64,000 bases of DNA from Roseiarcus sp963758335 (GTDB lineage: Bacteria > Pseudomonadota > Alphaproteobacteria > Rhizobiales > Beijerinckiaceae): the NCBI GenBank assembly GCA_963758335.1, contig CAVWVF010000004.1, positions 1,302,001-1,366,000 of the forward strand. The letters are read 5' to 3'. Shown here one piece after another: positions 8,687 to 17,363 of this stretch. Made by a program: the position numbers and the translations under genes. The notes beneath the pieces are model-generated. The model was not told where the DNA came from. It saw nothing but the letters and a program-made list of their open reading frames with translations, and searched no databases. Numbering within the stretch: position 1 is the stretch's first letter; each line of letters begins with the position of its first letter.

Positions 8687-9188
8687 CCTCACATGGGGTG
8701 TTTCGGGTCAAGCTCATTCGTTTGCGCCGGCCGCTGGCGTGTCACCCGCGAAGCGGGGCGAAGCGCAGCGGAGCAGGGAGCGAAGCGACCTTGACGCGCC
8801 AGCGGCCGGATACACTGTCACGAGCGAGCGCGCCCTTGCGCGCTCTTGGCTGCCTCTGTGGTCTTTGCCGCGCTCATTCATTTTGGCATTGCGCATCTCC
8901 TTTGGCGTTTGGATCCGAAGCGTGAGCCCGTCTTTCGCATGCAGCCTTGACGGCCGCATCACCTCACATCCGGTCGAGCTTGTCGGGGCTCGCACCATAA
9001 TCCCTCATGCTCGAGGGCGTCGGGCTCGGGTTGGCGGGGACCATCCTGTTAAACGGCGTGTTTCAGCCAGGCAAAGCCGCGGTCACCGCCCGCCCGGATC
9101 CGGCGAAGCCGTCGCGTTCGGCTTCGCTGGAATGGGGTTGAGTCATTAAGCCATCGTTGGAGCGTCGGCGTAGGATTGAGCCATCGGG
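8687..9188 (-). ncRNA. Candidate guide (bridge) RNA region in the 3' non-coding end of IS110 copy A
   Basis: About 500 bp downstream of the transposase stop are conserved in both element copies and carry no supportable gene. Two strong hairpins lie here: arms of 18 bases at 8727-8744 and 8792-8809 (17 of 18 paired) and a perfect 8-bp stem with a 7-base loop at 9104-9126. IS110-family recombinases, as shown for IS621, use an element-encoded bridge RNA that pairs with target and donor DNA; in IS1111-type relatives it lies downstream of the transposase. Exact RNA ends and guide loops cannot be set by eye. Confidence 0.3.
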
Positions 9189-10352
9189 TCAGGCCGCCTT
9201 GAACACCGCGCCCTCGGGAACGACGCCTTGGGTGACATAGCGCCACAAGGCGACGAGCAGTTTGCGGGCCAGCGCCACGATGGCGATCCGGCGGACCCGT
9301 CCCTTCGCGGCGCCGACCCGCGCCCGAAACCAGCGGCTCAACGCCGAGTCCGGCTGGTGACGCAGCCAGAACCAGGCCAGCTCGATCATGGTCTTGCGCA
9401 GGCGGCGGTTGCCCGACTTCGAGATGCCTTGATCCCGTTCGACGCCGCCGCTCTGCCAGGGGCTGGGCGCCAATCCGCCGTAAGCCGCCACCTGGCGGCG
9501 GTTGGCGAAGCTGCGGAACAACGCTTCCAGCCAGAGGAGCGAGGCGAACTCGGGGCCCAAGCCCTTGAGCTCGAGGAGCCGGGCGGCGGGGTTGGTGCGC
9601 TCCTCGGCTTCCGTGCGGATGAGCGCGTCGCGGGCCCGTTCGACCGCAACCAGTTGCGTCGTCGCCAGCGCGATCCGATCGAGCTCCCGGCGTATTTCCG
9701 CCTTCAGCAGCGGCGGCAGCTCGCGGCCGTCGCCGGTTCGCAGCGCCTCGAGCCGCTCAAAACGATCGCGCCGAAGCGGGTTGTAACCCCGGATGCCTTG
9801 GCCGCTGAGCAGGCCCTTGACCCGATTGGTGTGCTGAATGCGTTCCTTGAGCAGCGTGCCGCGCTCGCGCGTCAGCCGCCGGCGATCCTCTTCTTCCGGG
9901 CTCGGCGCGCGAACCATGGAGCAGACCCGCCGCTCGCCGCGAGCCCACGCCATCAGCGTCCGCAACAGCGTCTCGCCGTCGATCGCATCGGTCTTGGCTC
10001 GCCGATGCCGCCGGTCGACCGCAATCGAAGCCGCATCGACCACGTGGCTCTCGATCCCCTCGGCGAGCAGCAGGCGATGGATCCAAAATCCGTCCAATCC
10101 CGCCTCCTGAATGACGATCGCTCTGATCGGCACGCCATAGCGCTGCTCGGCCTTCGCCCTCGACCGCGAAAGAAGGTCGAGCAGGCCGGCGCCGTCCCCA
10201 CCCTCGACCACATGCCTGGAAAATTTCTCGCTGCCCGGACTGTTGATCGTCACAACCCATTTCGATTTGCTCAATTCGAGCGAGGCGAACAGCGTGATAT
10301 CATTCGCGCGGGCGGTGGTCGCGACAACGGTCGCGGAGGTGATTAAATGCAT
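9189..10352 (-). CDS. IS110-family transposase (copy A)
   Basis: A 387-residue protein. The N-terminal RuvC-like DEDD domain shows Glu26 in SLELSKSKW (Glu where many relatives have Asp), Glu83 in IVIQEAG and Asp122/Asp125 in KTDAIDGE. The C-terminal Tnp_20 domain contains AAYGGLAPSPWQSGG, with the conserved serine, followed by ISKSGNRRLRKTMIELAW. The enzyme is a recombinase that excises and inserts the element through a circular form. It differs from copy B at several residues, e.g. Ser41 versus Gly and Asp113 versus Asn. The start at 10352 leaves about 80 bp to the element end. The frame is intact, so the element may be active. Confidence 0.93.
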   Translation of the reverse strand: MHLITSATVVATTARANDITLFASLELSKSKWVVTINSPGSEKFSRHVVEGGDGAGLLDLLSRSRAKAEQRYGVPIRAIVIQEAGLDGFWIHRLLLAEGIESHVVDAASIAVDRRHRRAKTDAIDGETLLRTLMAWARGERRVCSMVRAPSPEEEDRRRLTRERGTLLKERIQHTNRVKGLLSGQGIRGYNPLRRDRFERLEALRTGDGRELPPLLKAEIRRELDRIALATTQLVAVERARDALIRTEAEERTNPAARLLELKGLGPEFASLLWLEALFRSFANRRQVAAYGGLAPSPWQSGGVERDQGISKSGNRRLRKTMIELAWFWLRHQPDSALSRWFRARVGAAKGRVRRIAIVALARKLLVALWRYVTQGVVPEGAVFKAA

Positions 10353-10547
10353 CGGTTGCCTCCATGCTGGTGTGGAAGATCAGCCTACCAAGGGTCCGGC
10401 CGCCGTCCACCCGCATAGGATCTGTTATTCCCTGCTGGGCCATAATCGCCCTGTCCGCGGCGGCGGGTTTACGGTCAAAAATCCCTTGTTTTGATAATGT
10501 TGCGAAAATGCAACCCGTTGCGTGCGGGGGCAGGTGGGGCAATTTAA

Positions 10548-10619
10548 CAGGGAATCTAATTCGGCATATCAGGGAAATTATTCGGCGCAACAGGGAATTA
10601 AATCGCGCCCAACAGGGAA
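10548..10619. repeat. Phased CAGGGAA repeat array
   Basis: The heptamer CAGGGAA occurs at 10548, 10570, 10591 and 10613, i.e. with 22, 21 and 22 bp spacing, close to two helical turns. It is mostly preceded by an A-rich context. On the other strand it reads TTCCCTG, the same core as the CCCTG/CCTGTTAT motifs at both IS110 insertion sites and near 36350. Confidence 0.7.
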
Positions 10620-11020
10620 AGAATTGGCGGCGGAAGCGACGCGGCGGAGCATGGCGCCGTGAGGTTGTATCGCCGCCGTCATTCGAACGAGCGAGCCTGA
10701 TCGGATCGCGCTGACGGACCAGGCCATATCTATGGCCAAGTGATGAATGGATTTAGCCGTGTCGGGTCGTACTTTGACTTGGGGGACTGCCCGCCCTGCG
10801 CTTTCTTCTGGCCGCCCGAGCGACGACTTGGCCCAATCGCGCCAGAACCGCGACCTGAAGGCCGACGCGAACTTTCACTTTGGGCGGAGAGCGGGCCTTC
10901 CCGGGCAGCCCTTTGTAGGCTCGGTGTCCGCCCTGAGCGGGAATTGATCGAGGCGCCGGCGTAACATCGCGAAGCGTGGATCGCAATGATCCGAAGCCGC
11001 CACTCGGGACGGCCGGAGTG

Positions 11021-11068
11021 CGCAAAAAGCGGTCATTCCCGGCCGGCTTGGCGAACGGGTCAAATCGA
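11021..11068. repeat. Interspersed intergenic sequence, copy 1
   Basis: Begins CGCAAAAAGCGGTCATT and ends GAACGGGTCAAATCGA with a variable middle. The same two blocks in the same order occur at 27211-27260, and a weaker match lies near 14462-14500. All three are in gene-free or decaying regions. Confidence 0.55.
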
Positions 11069-11121
11069 AGCCGTCGATCAGATCGCAGGATGGCTAATGC
11101 AACTCCTACAAAGGTCGTCCG

Positions 11122-12132
11122 CTATTGACCATGACCCAAGAATTTTGCGGTTGATCCCAATCGGCTGAGCGTTGCCTGCGCTTCCGCGGCGATCTCTCGG
11201 ACGATCTCAGACTGCGGGTCGGATACGGTGCACCAGGCCAACACCTTGCCCGGCCCACAGTGAAAGAGCATCGATGTCGCCGTCCGTGCCGGCCCTGGGC
11301 GTGTAGGAACTCGTAACGTCGGACCTTCGCGCCTGTGGGGCTCTTGGCCACGATATCGCCCTCACCAGGTCGTTTTCCCGTTCGCGGCCGTCCAGCCTTT
11401 TGCCATTCCTCGAATGTGCTGTTGCGAAGAGCTCGGTGAGGCGCATCTGGCCAATGGACATCGAACAAGTTGCCGTATTCGGTGTCTGTCTCTTTCGCCG
11501 CCAGGAGAAGATCGCGATAGCGCGAATGAATCGCCGCTTCTGGACTTGCGAGAAAGCGCGTCCCAATCCACGCACCGCAAGCTCCGAGGGCCATCGCCGC
11601 GGCGAGTCCTCGGCCGTCGGCGATTCCTCCGGCGGCAATCACTGGCGTCCTCGGAACCCGATCGACGACCGTTGGCACGAGCGCCATAGTGGCGACCATG
11701 CCGTGAACGTGGCCTCCCGCCTCCCACCCTGGGCGACATATCGGTGCCATGGTCGACCGCGCGGCGCGCGGCATCGGCGCTCGCGATGGTGTGAAGCACC
11801 TTCGCTCCGCCGCGATGCGCGACTTCGATCAATCGCCCGGCTTGTCCCCAGAAGAACGAGATAATCGGAACGCCTTCTTCGAGGCAGACCGCGAGCCTAT
11901 GTTCCTGAGGCCAATGCAAAACTAGGTTTACGCCGAACGGGCGCACAGTTAGCTCGCGCGTCTTGCGGATTTCGCTTCGCATATCGTCCGCAGAACTCCA
12001 CGATAGTGCGAGCATTCCCAATCCGCCGGCATTGCTTACCGCTGCCGCCAGTTCGGGGCAGCTTGCTCCGCCCATGGCGGCCTGAACAATCGGCAATTCG
12101 ATCTTGGTGGCGCTGCAAACTGGGTTTGACAT
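11122..12132 (-). pseudogene. Nitronate monooxygenase (2-nitropropane dioxygenase family), multiple frameshifts
   Basis: Starting at ATG 12132 (MSNPVCSATKIELPIVQAAM), the protein follows the FMN-dependent nitronate monooxygenase family. The sequence then jumps frame near 11735 (before GWEAGGHVHG), again near 11310 (into DGDIDALSLWAGQGVGLVH) and again near 11210 (into EIVREIAAEAQATL), using all three frames. Family landmarks remain readable: the FMN-site AAGGIADGRGLAAAMALGA and the C-terminal WAGQG motif. The gene ends at a TAG at 11122-11124. With three lesions it is clearly dead. It originally oxidised alkyl nitronates to carbonyl compounds and nitrite. Confidence 0.85.
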
Positions 12133-12601
12133 TGTGGTTCTCCAACGCACGCCATTCGGCGGGGGCCACTGGAGAGTTATGCAGCGCGAATGTACGCCCA
12201 GAGTCTGGTCGTGTCATTCAAACTGATCTTCGACAGTTGGAAATACTAACATCTTGTTTCACATCGACATTTCGCGCTGAAATAGCGACGTAGCACTACA
12301 TCACATTTGGTGATTGTATTTCTGCATTTGGGGGCCGATCCACCGCTCATTTTGCGGCGGAATGACCCTTGCCGCGCATCAGTCGCGGTTTTCGGCGGGC
12401 GCCAGTGCCCAGTGTCGGCAGCAAGTGTCCGCCGTCCCGCAAGGAGACGACATGACACCCAAAACGTTACCCGTACGCAATCTTCGCAATAGACTGAAAA
12501 GTCAAATAAAATCTGTGCTGACGTGGCACTACACTTTCGAAGAATATTTAACTCGATCCAACAATAACAAAGACTTACGCCCCGCAGAGGGCCCGTCACT
12601 G
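12133..12601. other. Gene-free, relatively AT-rich interval
   Basis: About 470 bp between the nitronate monooxygenase remnant and the IS66 element. No gene was recognised. Base composition is visibly lower in GC than the flanks (12230-12320 and 12480-12590), suggesting foreign or degenerate DNA. The last eight bases (12602-12609) are the IS66 target duplication. Confidence 0.5.
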
Positions 12602-12609
12602 TTGAAGAC

Positions 12610-14344
12610 GTAACCGGGGCGAATTTCCGGGCGGCGTTAGCTTGGGGCGGGCCTGACGAGAGTTGCGAGATCGGGGATTTCGGGGCCTGGAATGGCGAGG
12701 CGAGCGCCGAGATAGTCGAAGAAGGGGATTTTGAGCTTCCTGCAGGTCTTGGCGAGCCCGAGCATGACGTCGCGGGCGTCGCGGCCTCTGTCGCTGAGGG
12801 TCCCGCCGGAGATTTTGCGCTTGGTGACGAAGACGCGGATGTCGTTTTCCGAGGCGTTGGTGTGCAGCGGAATATGGGGATGGTCGAGGACGCGCAAGAG
12901 ATCGTCCTTGAGGCGAAAGAGGCGCCTGAGCAGGCTGTCGAGGGTGGCGTAGCCGGTTCTGGAGCGGTTGAAGATGCTGTCGAACTGCGCCCGCAAACGC
13001 TCGGCTTTCTCGAGGCTCGGGGCGAGCTTGTATTCTTTTAAGGCGCGATAGAACCACCAGATCATGCGCCGTGCGACCTCGATCGCGTTGCGCTGCTTGT
13101 CGTTGGCGGGGATGAGCTTGTGGACCAGGCGTTCGGCGTGCACCCAGCACAAGGCGTGTTCGCCGACGCGGAACTGGCCGGCGCCGTCTGACACGACGAT
13201 GGCTTGGCCGAGCAGGCCTTGCTCGCGAACGGCGCCCCACAGAGCACCCTCGCTGGCGACCCGCACCGGATCGGGGGTGATCCTGAGATCGGCGAATCCG
13301 AGCGCGTTCAGATGGCTCGTCCAGTCTTCGTGAGACGCAAAAAGCCGCGTCGGATGGCCCGCGAGCGTGTCGATGAGGCTGAGGCTCAGATTGCAAGCCC
13401 GCATGTAGACGAGCGCCGCCTCGTTGACCACGTAAGAGGCCGCGCCGCCCAGGAGATTGCGCAGGAACGCCAGGCGGGACTTGCTCGGGCCGGTTCGAAA
13501 CGTGGTGAAGCTGTCGGAACCGATCTGGGTCGTCACGCCGCTCTTGCCTCGATGGCGGGCGCCGGTGTCGTCGACCGTGACGAAGGAAGCGCTGCTCAAT
13601 CCGGTCTTCAGCACCTCGGCGTCCTCAGCGCGGAACGTCTCGAGCTTGGCGGCCAGCAGGCGCACCACCTGGCGTTTCGAAATCACCACGCCGACGCCGT
13701 TCAGCAGCGCCAGAATCCGCTCGCAGGTCATCTGTCCCTGAAAGTGCAGCATCAAGATCAGGCGCTGAAGATGCGGGCCATAGCCACCGACGATCCCGGG
13801 ATCGAGCGGCGCGATCAGAGTCTTCCCATCCGGCGTTTGCCAGCGCTCGCGCCGATAGCGGGTCACCAAAGGATTCAGAACCAAGTCCTGAACGACGATC
13901 TCTTCGTAGCCCTTGTGGCGGGAACCCGCTGGCGCGTCGACCTTCACCTCGATGGTTTGCGTGACCGTCAGCTTGTCCAGGTTGCTGCCGCGCCGCTGCG
14001 TCGACCGCCCGCCCTTGGGCGCGTTCGCTTGCGAATCCGGTCGGTCCGTCGCCTTGTCCATCCCCGAGGGTTTCTGCGGCGGCCGCGGCGGCAGTTTCTT
14101 CAATCGCGCCAGTTCGTCCTTGACCGCCTGATGCTCGACCCTCAGCTTGGCCAACGCCCCGCTCACCTTCTCGTACTCCGCCTGAAAGCGGGTCACTTCG
14201 CCAATCAAAGTGCGAACCAGGCCGATGAGCTCGGCCGGCGTCATGCGCTCAAGCGGATCACCCGAATCAACGGACATCCCCAGCTTGAATCATACTTTCC
14301 GACGCTTGACTCCCCCCTTCCGCCCGGAAATTTGCCCCGATTAC
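12610..14344 (-). mobile_element. IS66-family insertion element, copy 1, with 8-bp target duplication
   Basis: The terminal inverted repeats start GTAACCGGGGC on the left and GTAATCGGGGC (read inward) on the right; both continue into AAATTTCCGGGCGG-type sequence with one mismatch. The 8-bp direct repeat TTGAAGAC flanks the element exactly (12602-12609 and 14345-14352), the duplication length expected for IS66. The single-gene layout, with a TnpC transposase and no TnpA/TnpB, is the compact form of the family. It is intact and probably a recent insertion. Confidence 0.92.
12637..14277 (-). CDS. tnpC: IS66-family transposase (TnpC), copy 1
   Basis: The 546-residue protein has the IS66 order. 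An N-terminal coiled coil (about residues 20-65) leads into a Pro/Lys-rich linker with KKLPPRPPQKPSGMDKA and then the DDE core. Catalytic landmarks are VTVDDTGARHRGKSG, the CWVHAERLVHKLIP segment and the ASENDIR motif near the C-terminus. It differs from copy 2 by two visible substitutions (Ser/Arg in AQFDxIFNRS and Gly/Asp in LSDRxRDARD). ATG at 14277 lies 67 bp inside the right end. The frame is intact. Confidence 0.93.
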   Translation of the reverse strand: MSVDSGDPLERMTPAELIGLVRTLIGEVTRFQAEYEKVSGALAKLRVEHQAVKDELARLKKLPPRPPQKPSGMDKATDRPDSQANAPKGGRSTQRRGSNLDKLTVTQTIEVKVDAPAGSRHKGYEEIVVQDLVLNPLVTRYRRERWQTPDGKTLIAPLDPGIVGGYGPHLQRLILMLHFQGQMTCERILALLNGVGVVISKRQVVRLLAAKLETFRAEDAEVLKTGLSSASFVTVDDTGARHRGKSGVTTQIGSDSFTTFRTGPSKSRLAFLRNLLGGAASYVVNEAALVYMRACNLSLSLIDTLAGHPTRLFASHEDWTSHLNALGFADLRITPDPVRVASEGALWGAVREQGLLGQAIVVSDGAGQFRVGEHALCWVHAERLVHKLIPANDKQRNAIEVARRMIWWFYRALKEYKLAPSLEKAERLRAQFDSIFNRSRTGYATLDSLLRRLFRLKDDLLRVLDHPHIPLHTNASENDIRVFVTKRKISGGTLSDRGRDARDVMLGLAKTCRKLKIPFFDYLGARLAIPGPEIPDLATLVRPAPS

Positions 14345-14692
14345 TTGAAGACCAGTCAAACCGTTGGAGTCCAACGACCTCTTCACGAGCCGACCGTGCG
14401 GACGATCATCGTGACCGGCGCGTCCCGAATCGGCTTTGCAAGTTTGGGGAGAGAACGGCAATGCGCAAATAGCGGTCGTTCGCCAACAGCGTGGCGAACC
14501 GACCAAACCACCGCCGAGCTGGCCCGTTCCGAAGCGTATCTACAAGTCACCGCGGGGTCTCAACGACATTTCAGTCTTGTCAAAGTCTTGCAGTGGGCGC
14601 AGTTTCACCCTGGGTAAGGCTGTCATCTGGCGAATGTCGGTTTGAGATTTCCGCGCCGCCAAACCAAGGCTGCCAACCAAGGAGGAAAAGCG
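14345..14692. other. Gene-free interval between IS66 copy 1 and the Cache protein
   Basis: About 350 bp. It begins with the right-hand target duplication and contains a weak copy of the interspersed CGCAAA...GGCGAAC sequence near 14462-14500. The last part should hold the promoter of the downstream secreted protein. No gene was supported. Confidence 0.55.
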
Positions 14693-15169
14693 ATGATTCG
14701 CACTCTGATGATCGCCGCGGCGTCGGCCGCGGTCCTCGCGCTCTCGCCAACCGCTTTCGCACAGCAGACAGGCGGCACCGCCGATGAAGCCAAAGCGATG
14801 CTGATGAAGGCGGTCGTCGCCGTGAAAGCGGACAAGGCCAAAGCGCTCGATATGTTCAACAAGGGAGAAGGCGGGTTCCTAGATAGGGATCTCTATGTTT
14901 TTTGCAGTAATGTCAGCGACGGGAAGCTCGTTGCCGTTGGCAACCCCAATGCCAAGCAATTGATCGGTACGGACGCAAGGGCCATCAAGGACGCTACCGG
15001 CAAACCTTTTGGCGCCGAAATGTACGCCGCGTACCAGAAGCCGGAAGGTGAAATCACCGAGGTCAGCTACATGTTTCCAAGGCCAGGCGCTGACAAGACG
15101 CCGGTTCCGAAGGTGAGCTTGGTGACCAGGGTCGGCGACTTAGGCTGCGGCGTCGGATATTACAAGTAG
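14693..15169 (+). CDS. Secreted single-Cache-domain protein
   Basis: A 158-residue protein with a clear Sec signal peptide (MIRTLMIAAASAAVLALSP, cleavage near AFA-QQ). It is followed by a small Cache-like sensory fold: a helix with AKAMLMKAVVAVKADKAKAL, then FCSNVSDGKLVAVGNPN, GTDARAIKDATGKPFGAEMY, VSYMFPRPG and a final LGCGVGYYK. This family often occurs as the periplasmic part of chemoreceptors or histidine kinases; here it is free-standing and periplasmic, perhaps a ligand-binding partner. ATG at 14693 follows an excellent AAGGAGG. It ends in TAG. The ligand is unknown. Confidence 0.8.
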   Translation: MIRTLMIAAASAAVLALSPTAFAQQTGGTADEAKAMLMKAVVAVKADKAKALDMFNKGEGGFLDRDLYVFCSNVSDGKLVAVGNPNAKQLIGTDARAIKDATGKPFGAEMYAAYQKPEGEITEVSYMFPRPGADKTPVPKVSLVTRVGDLGCGVGYYK

Positions 15170-15707
15170 AGCGCTCCCGCTAGTCAGGTTCATATGGGGC
15201 ACCGGCTGCGCGCGGTTCACGGACTTAGCCCGCCGACCGACGCCACTATGACTGGGGCACCTCCGCAGGGCGTTCTCCCGAACCGCAGCTTTACGTCCAT
15301 TCGCGACGTTCGATTGCTTGGGACGAGTTGCGCGCCAGGACCGACCGTTCCTGAAAGAAGCTTCGAACGCCCCGGCCGGTCCGGCAGAGGGCGAAAGCTG
15401 GCGGTCAGGCCCGGATTCGCACCCATTCCTGCCGTTCAAATTCGCCCCGATGGAGGCAGAGGCCAGCGCCCTTGCTGTCGTAAAGCCTACCCATAAAGCC
15501 TGCCGCGCCGCCGGCTGCGCCAACGTATCGATTGCGCGGGCTCACCCCGCGACCCACTTCAGGATCGCCGGAATGAGCGCCGACGTCACGATGGCGGCCG
15601 GGCCGGCCAATGCGGGCGGGTGCGCTGGCGGAATCGCAGCTCCCCCCGGGTCTTGTCCGGAACGCGCGGATTGACGGCACGGTCTTCGTCAATATTGTCC
15701 AGCGGCC
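15170..15707. other. Gene-free interval
   Basis: About 540 bp between the Cache protein and the CDP-diacylglycerol pyrophosphatase. Overlapping open frames exist on both strands but none shows a family signature or a ribosome binding site. It looks like degenerate intergenic DNA. Confidence 0.5.
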
Positions 15708-16604
15708 TTGCGGGCGCTCGACGAGAGTGAGGTTTTGCGCGCTTCCCCAGTTCCCTATCTTGTCGGCGGCTTGATCGCTTGCGGGCTGACGGCGTTGGCG
15801 ACATGGGCGTTCGCCTTGGAGCGCGGGGCGCTTTGGCAGGTGGTCCGCGCCTGTCTCGCCGACCAAGGACTGACCGGGTCGCCTTTTCCCTGCCTCAAGG
15901 TCGATCTGACCGGCGGCGAGGAGCAAGGCTATGTCGTTTTGCGCCAGCCGTTCCCGCGGGATACGATCCCGGCGCCGACGCGGAAAATAATTGGCGTGGA
16001 AGATCCTTTTCTTTATTCGCCCGAGGCTCCCAACTATTTCGACGCAGCATGGCGCGCGCGGGCGTTTCTCGACGGGGCGGACGGAAAACCGCCGGAGCGC
16101 GACCGGATCGCGCTCGCGGTGAATTCCCGCATCGCTCGGAACCAGGACCAGCTCCACATTCACATCGGATGCCTCGTTCCTTCCGCAAGAAATGCGGTGC
16201 AGGCGATCGCGCCTGGGCTTCGGATCGGCGAATGGGCGCAAGTCGGCGCAGTGGTCCCGCACTCGATGTTCTGGGGGCTGCGGATCAAGGGGGCGGATCT
16301 GGCCGTACAGCCCTTTTGCCTCGCGGCCGGTTATCTTGCCGACAAGGTTCGCAACCGAGCCGACATCATGATCGTCGTCGCCGCCGCTCGCGTCGCGGGC
16401 GACGACGAATTCTTGATCCTCGCCACTTACGCCCATGCCCCCCATTCGTGGTGGGTGTTCGGGGCCGAAGATCTTCTGGACCCGAGCTGTTCGACCGCCT
16501 CGGACCTTCCCGGCGAAGCGGTCCCAGGCGGCCGCCAAATTGGCGGCGCTGGAGGGCGTCAGGCGGCGGCTTCCGATCGCCTGACCCTCACGCTCCTGCG
16601 ATGA
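15708..16604 (+). CDS. cdh: CDP-diacylglycerol pyrophosphatase
   Basis: The 298-residue protein matches the Cdh family, which hydrolyses CDP-diacylglycerol to CMP and phosphatidate. An N-terminal membrane anchor (about residues 14-36) precedes the HIT-like domain. The diagnostic motif NQDQLHIHIGC carries the His-x-His pair; upstream landmarks include PFPCLKVDL and YVVLRQP. There is no ATG: TTG at 15708 or, more likely, TTG at 15735 preceded by GTGAGG. The last 17 bp overlap the convergent winged-helix pseudogene, and the C-terminal 40 residues look unconserved. The enzyme is probably anchored to the inner membrane facing the periplasm. Confidence 0.8.
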   Translation: MRALDESEVLRASPVPYLVGGLIACGLTALATWAFALERGALWQVVRACLADQGLTGSPFPCLKVDLTGGEEQGYVVLRQPFPRDTIPAPTRKIIGVEDPFLYSPEAPNYFDAAWRARAFLDGADGKPPERDRIALAVNSRIARNQDQLHIHIGCLVPSARNAVQAIAPGLRIGEWAQVGAVVPHSMFWGLRIKGADLAVQPFCLAAGYLADKVRNRADIMIVVAAARVAGDDEFLILATYAHAPHSWWVFGAEDLLDPSCSTASDLPGEAVPGGRQIGGAGGRQAAASDRLTLTLLR

Positions 16605-16882
16605 TCGCCTTGAGGAACGCGACGTGGCGGGCGAAGGCGGCTCGCCCCGCGGCGCTCGCCTTGACGGTGGTCCTTGGCCGCCGGGCGACAAAAGCCTTGG
16701 TCACCTCGACATATTCGGCGCGCGCGAGATGATCGAGGTGAGCGCCGAGATTGCCGTCTGTCGCGCCGGTCAGGCTCTTCAGGCGGCTGAAGTCGAGCCC
16801 TTCCTCGTCGGGCCCGCACGCGGTCAGCGCCGCCATCACGCGCAGACGCACCGTGGTGGATGACGTCGTCCGCGGCCTCCAT
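16588..16882 (-). pseudogene. Winged-helix (HTH_34-type) transcriptional regulator, frameshifted
   Basis: The natural start MEAADDVIHH (ATG 16882) is in one frame, while the rest (TVRLRVMAALTACG through FARHVAFLKAIIAGA) is in another. The joint is near 16855, where a base or two seem to be missing before GTGCGTCTG. The readable part is a typical MarR-like winged helix: FSRLKSLTGATDGNLGAHLD recognition region and the wing KAFVARRPRTTVKAS. Intact relatives of about 100 residues often regulate neighbouring membrane-protein genes. It follows its neighbour by 4 bp in the same orientation. Confidence 0.72.
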
Positions 16883-16886
16883 CGCT

Positions 16887-17363
16887 TCAGCCCCGCCGCA
16901 TCCAGAGGCCGCAGGCAATGAAGCCGAAGCCGGTGACGGCCGCCAGCCACAGGTTGAACGCGTCGCCAGCCCAGAAATATCCGGCGACCACGAGGGCGGC
17001 GAGGCCGAGTCCGATCGCGCTGAAGGCCGCGCCGTCCGAGGAGATGCGACCACATCCAGCCGAAAGCGTAGAAGAGGGCGAAGGCGGCAAGAACGCGCAG
17101 CGAAAAGCGGCCGCCGGGCGCGGCGCCGAAGCGCAGAACGGCGAGCGTGGCGAGGACGCCGACGAGGTCGACAAGAAACCAGCGCGGGCCGAACCATCCG
17201 GGCTCGAGCGCGATGAGCAGATCGCGCGCGAGATCGACGAAACCCCATAAGATAAGATAATGACGAGCGCGGCGGTGCGATAGATGCGCGACTGCTTGAC
17301 CTTGGCGACGACGTTCTCGATGTCGGCGAGGGTCGCGGCGGCTTCGTTGGAGCGGATGGTCAC
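16887..17363 (-). pseudogene. Small multi-spanning membrane protein with two compensating frameshifts
   Basis: The N-terminus (VTIRSNEAAATLADIENVVA) and C-terminus (FSAIGLGLAALVVAGYFWAG to FIACGLWMRRG) share one frame. The middle transmembrane segments (WGFVDLARDLLIALEPGWFG, LVDLVGVLATLAVLRFGA, RVLAAFALFYAFGWMW) lie in another. The first shift is a tandem duplication of the pentamer TAAGA at 17248-17257; the second lies near 17050. GTG at 17363 overlaps the stop of the upstream gene (GTGA), showing translational coupling. The intact protein would have about 155 residues and four to five membrane helices. The family is not recognised. Confidence 0.7.

Larger units (their letters stand above)
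8687..10431 (-). mobile_element. IS110-family insertion element, copy A
   Basis: The block 8687-10431 recurs almost identically at 18580-20325, which sets the ends within a base or two. It contains one transposase gene on the minus strand, about 80 bp upstream of it and about 500 bp of non-coding DNA downstream. No terminal inverted repeats or target duplications are apparent, as usual for IS110. The left junction reads CCT then CACATGG; the right junction reads CTGTTATTCC then CTGCTGGG, so the empty site would contain CCCTGCTGGG. The number of C residues at the right junction differs between copies (3 versus 5), leaving the exact end ambiguous. Confidence 0.85.
10432..11121. other. Gene-free accessory interval between IS110 copy A and nitronate monooxygenase remnant
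   Basis: About 690 bp. No gene was supported. It contains CCCTG half-sites next to the IS right end (10430-10453), a phased CAGGGAA array (10548-10619) and one copy of an interspersed sequence (11021-11068). The low-scoring reading frames here have no family resemblance. Confidence 0.6.

Noticed and set aside
8739..9149. Open frames of 80-150 codons inside the IS110 non-coding end, present in each copy
   Set aside because: No ribosome binding sites or family signature; several overlapping frames on both strands are equally open, and strong hairpins point to structure rather than coding.
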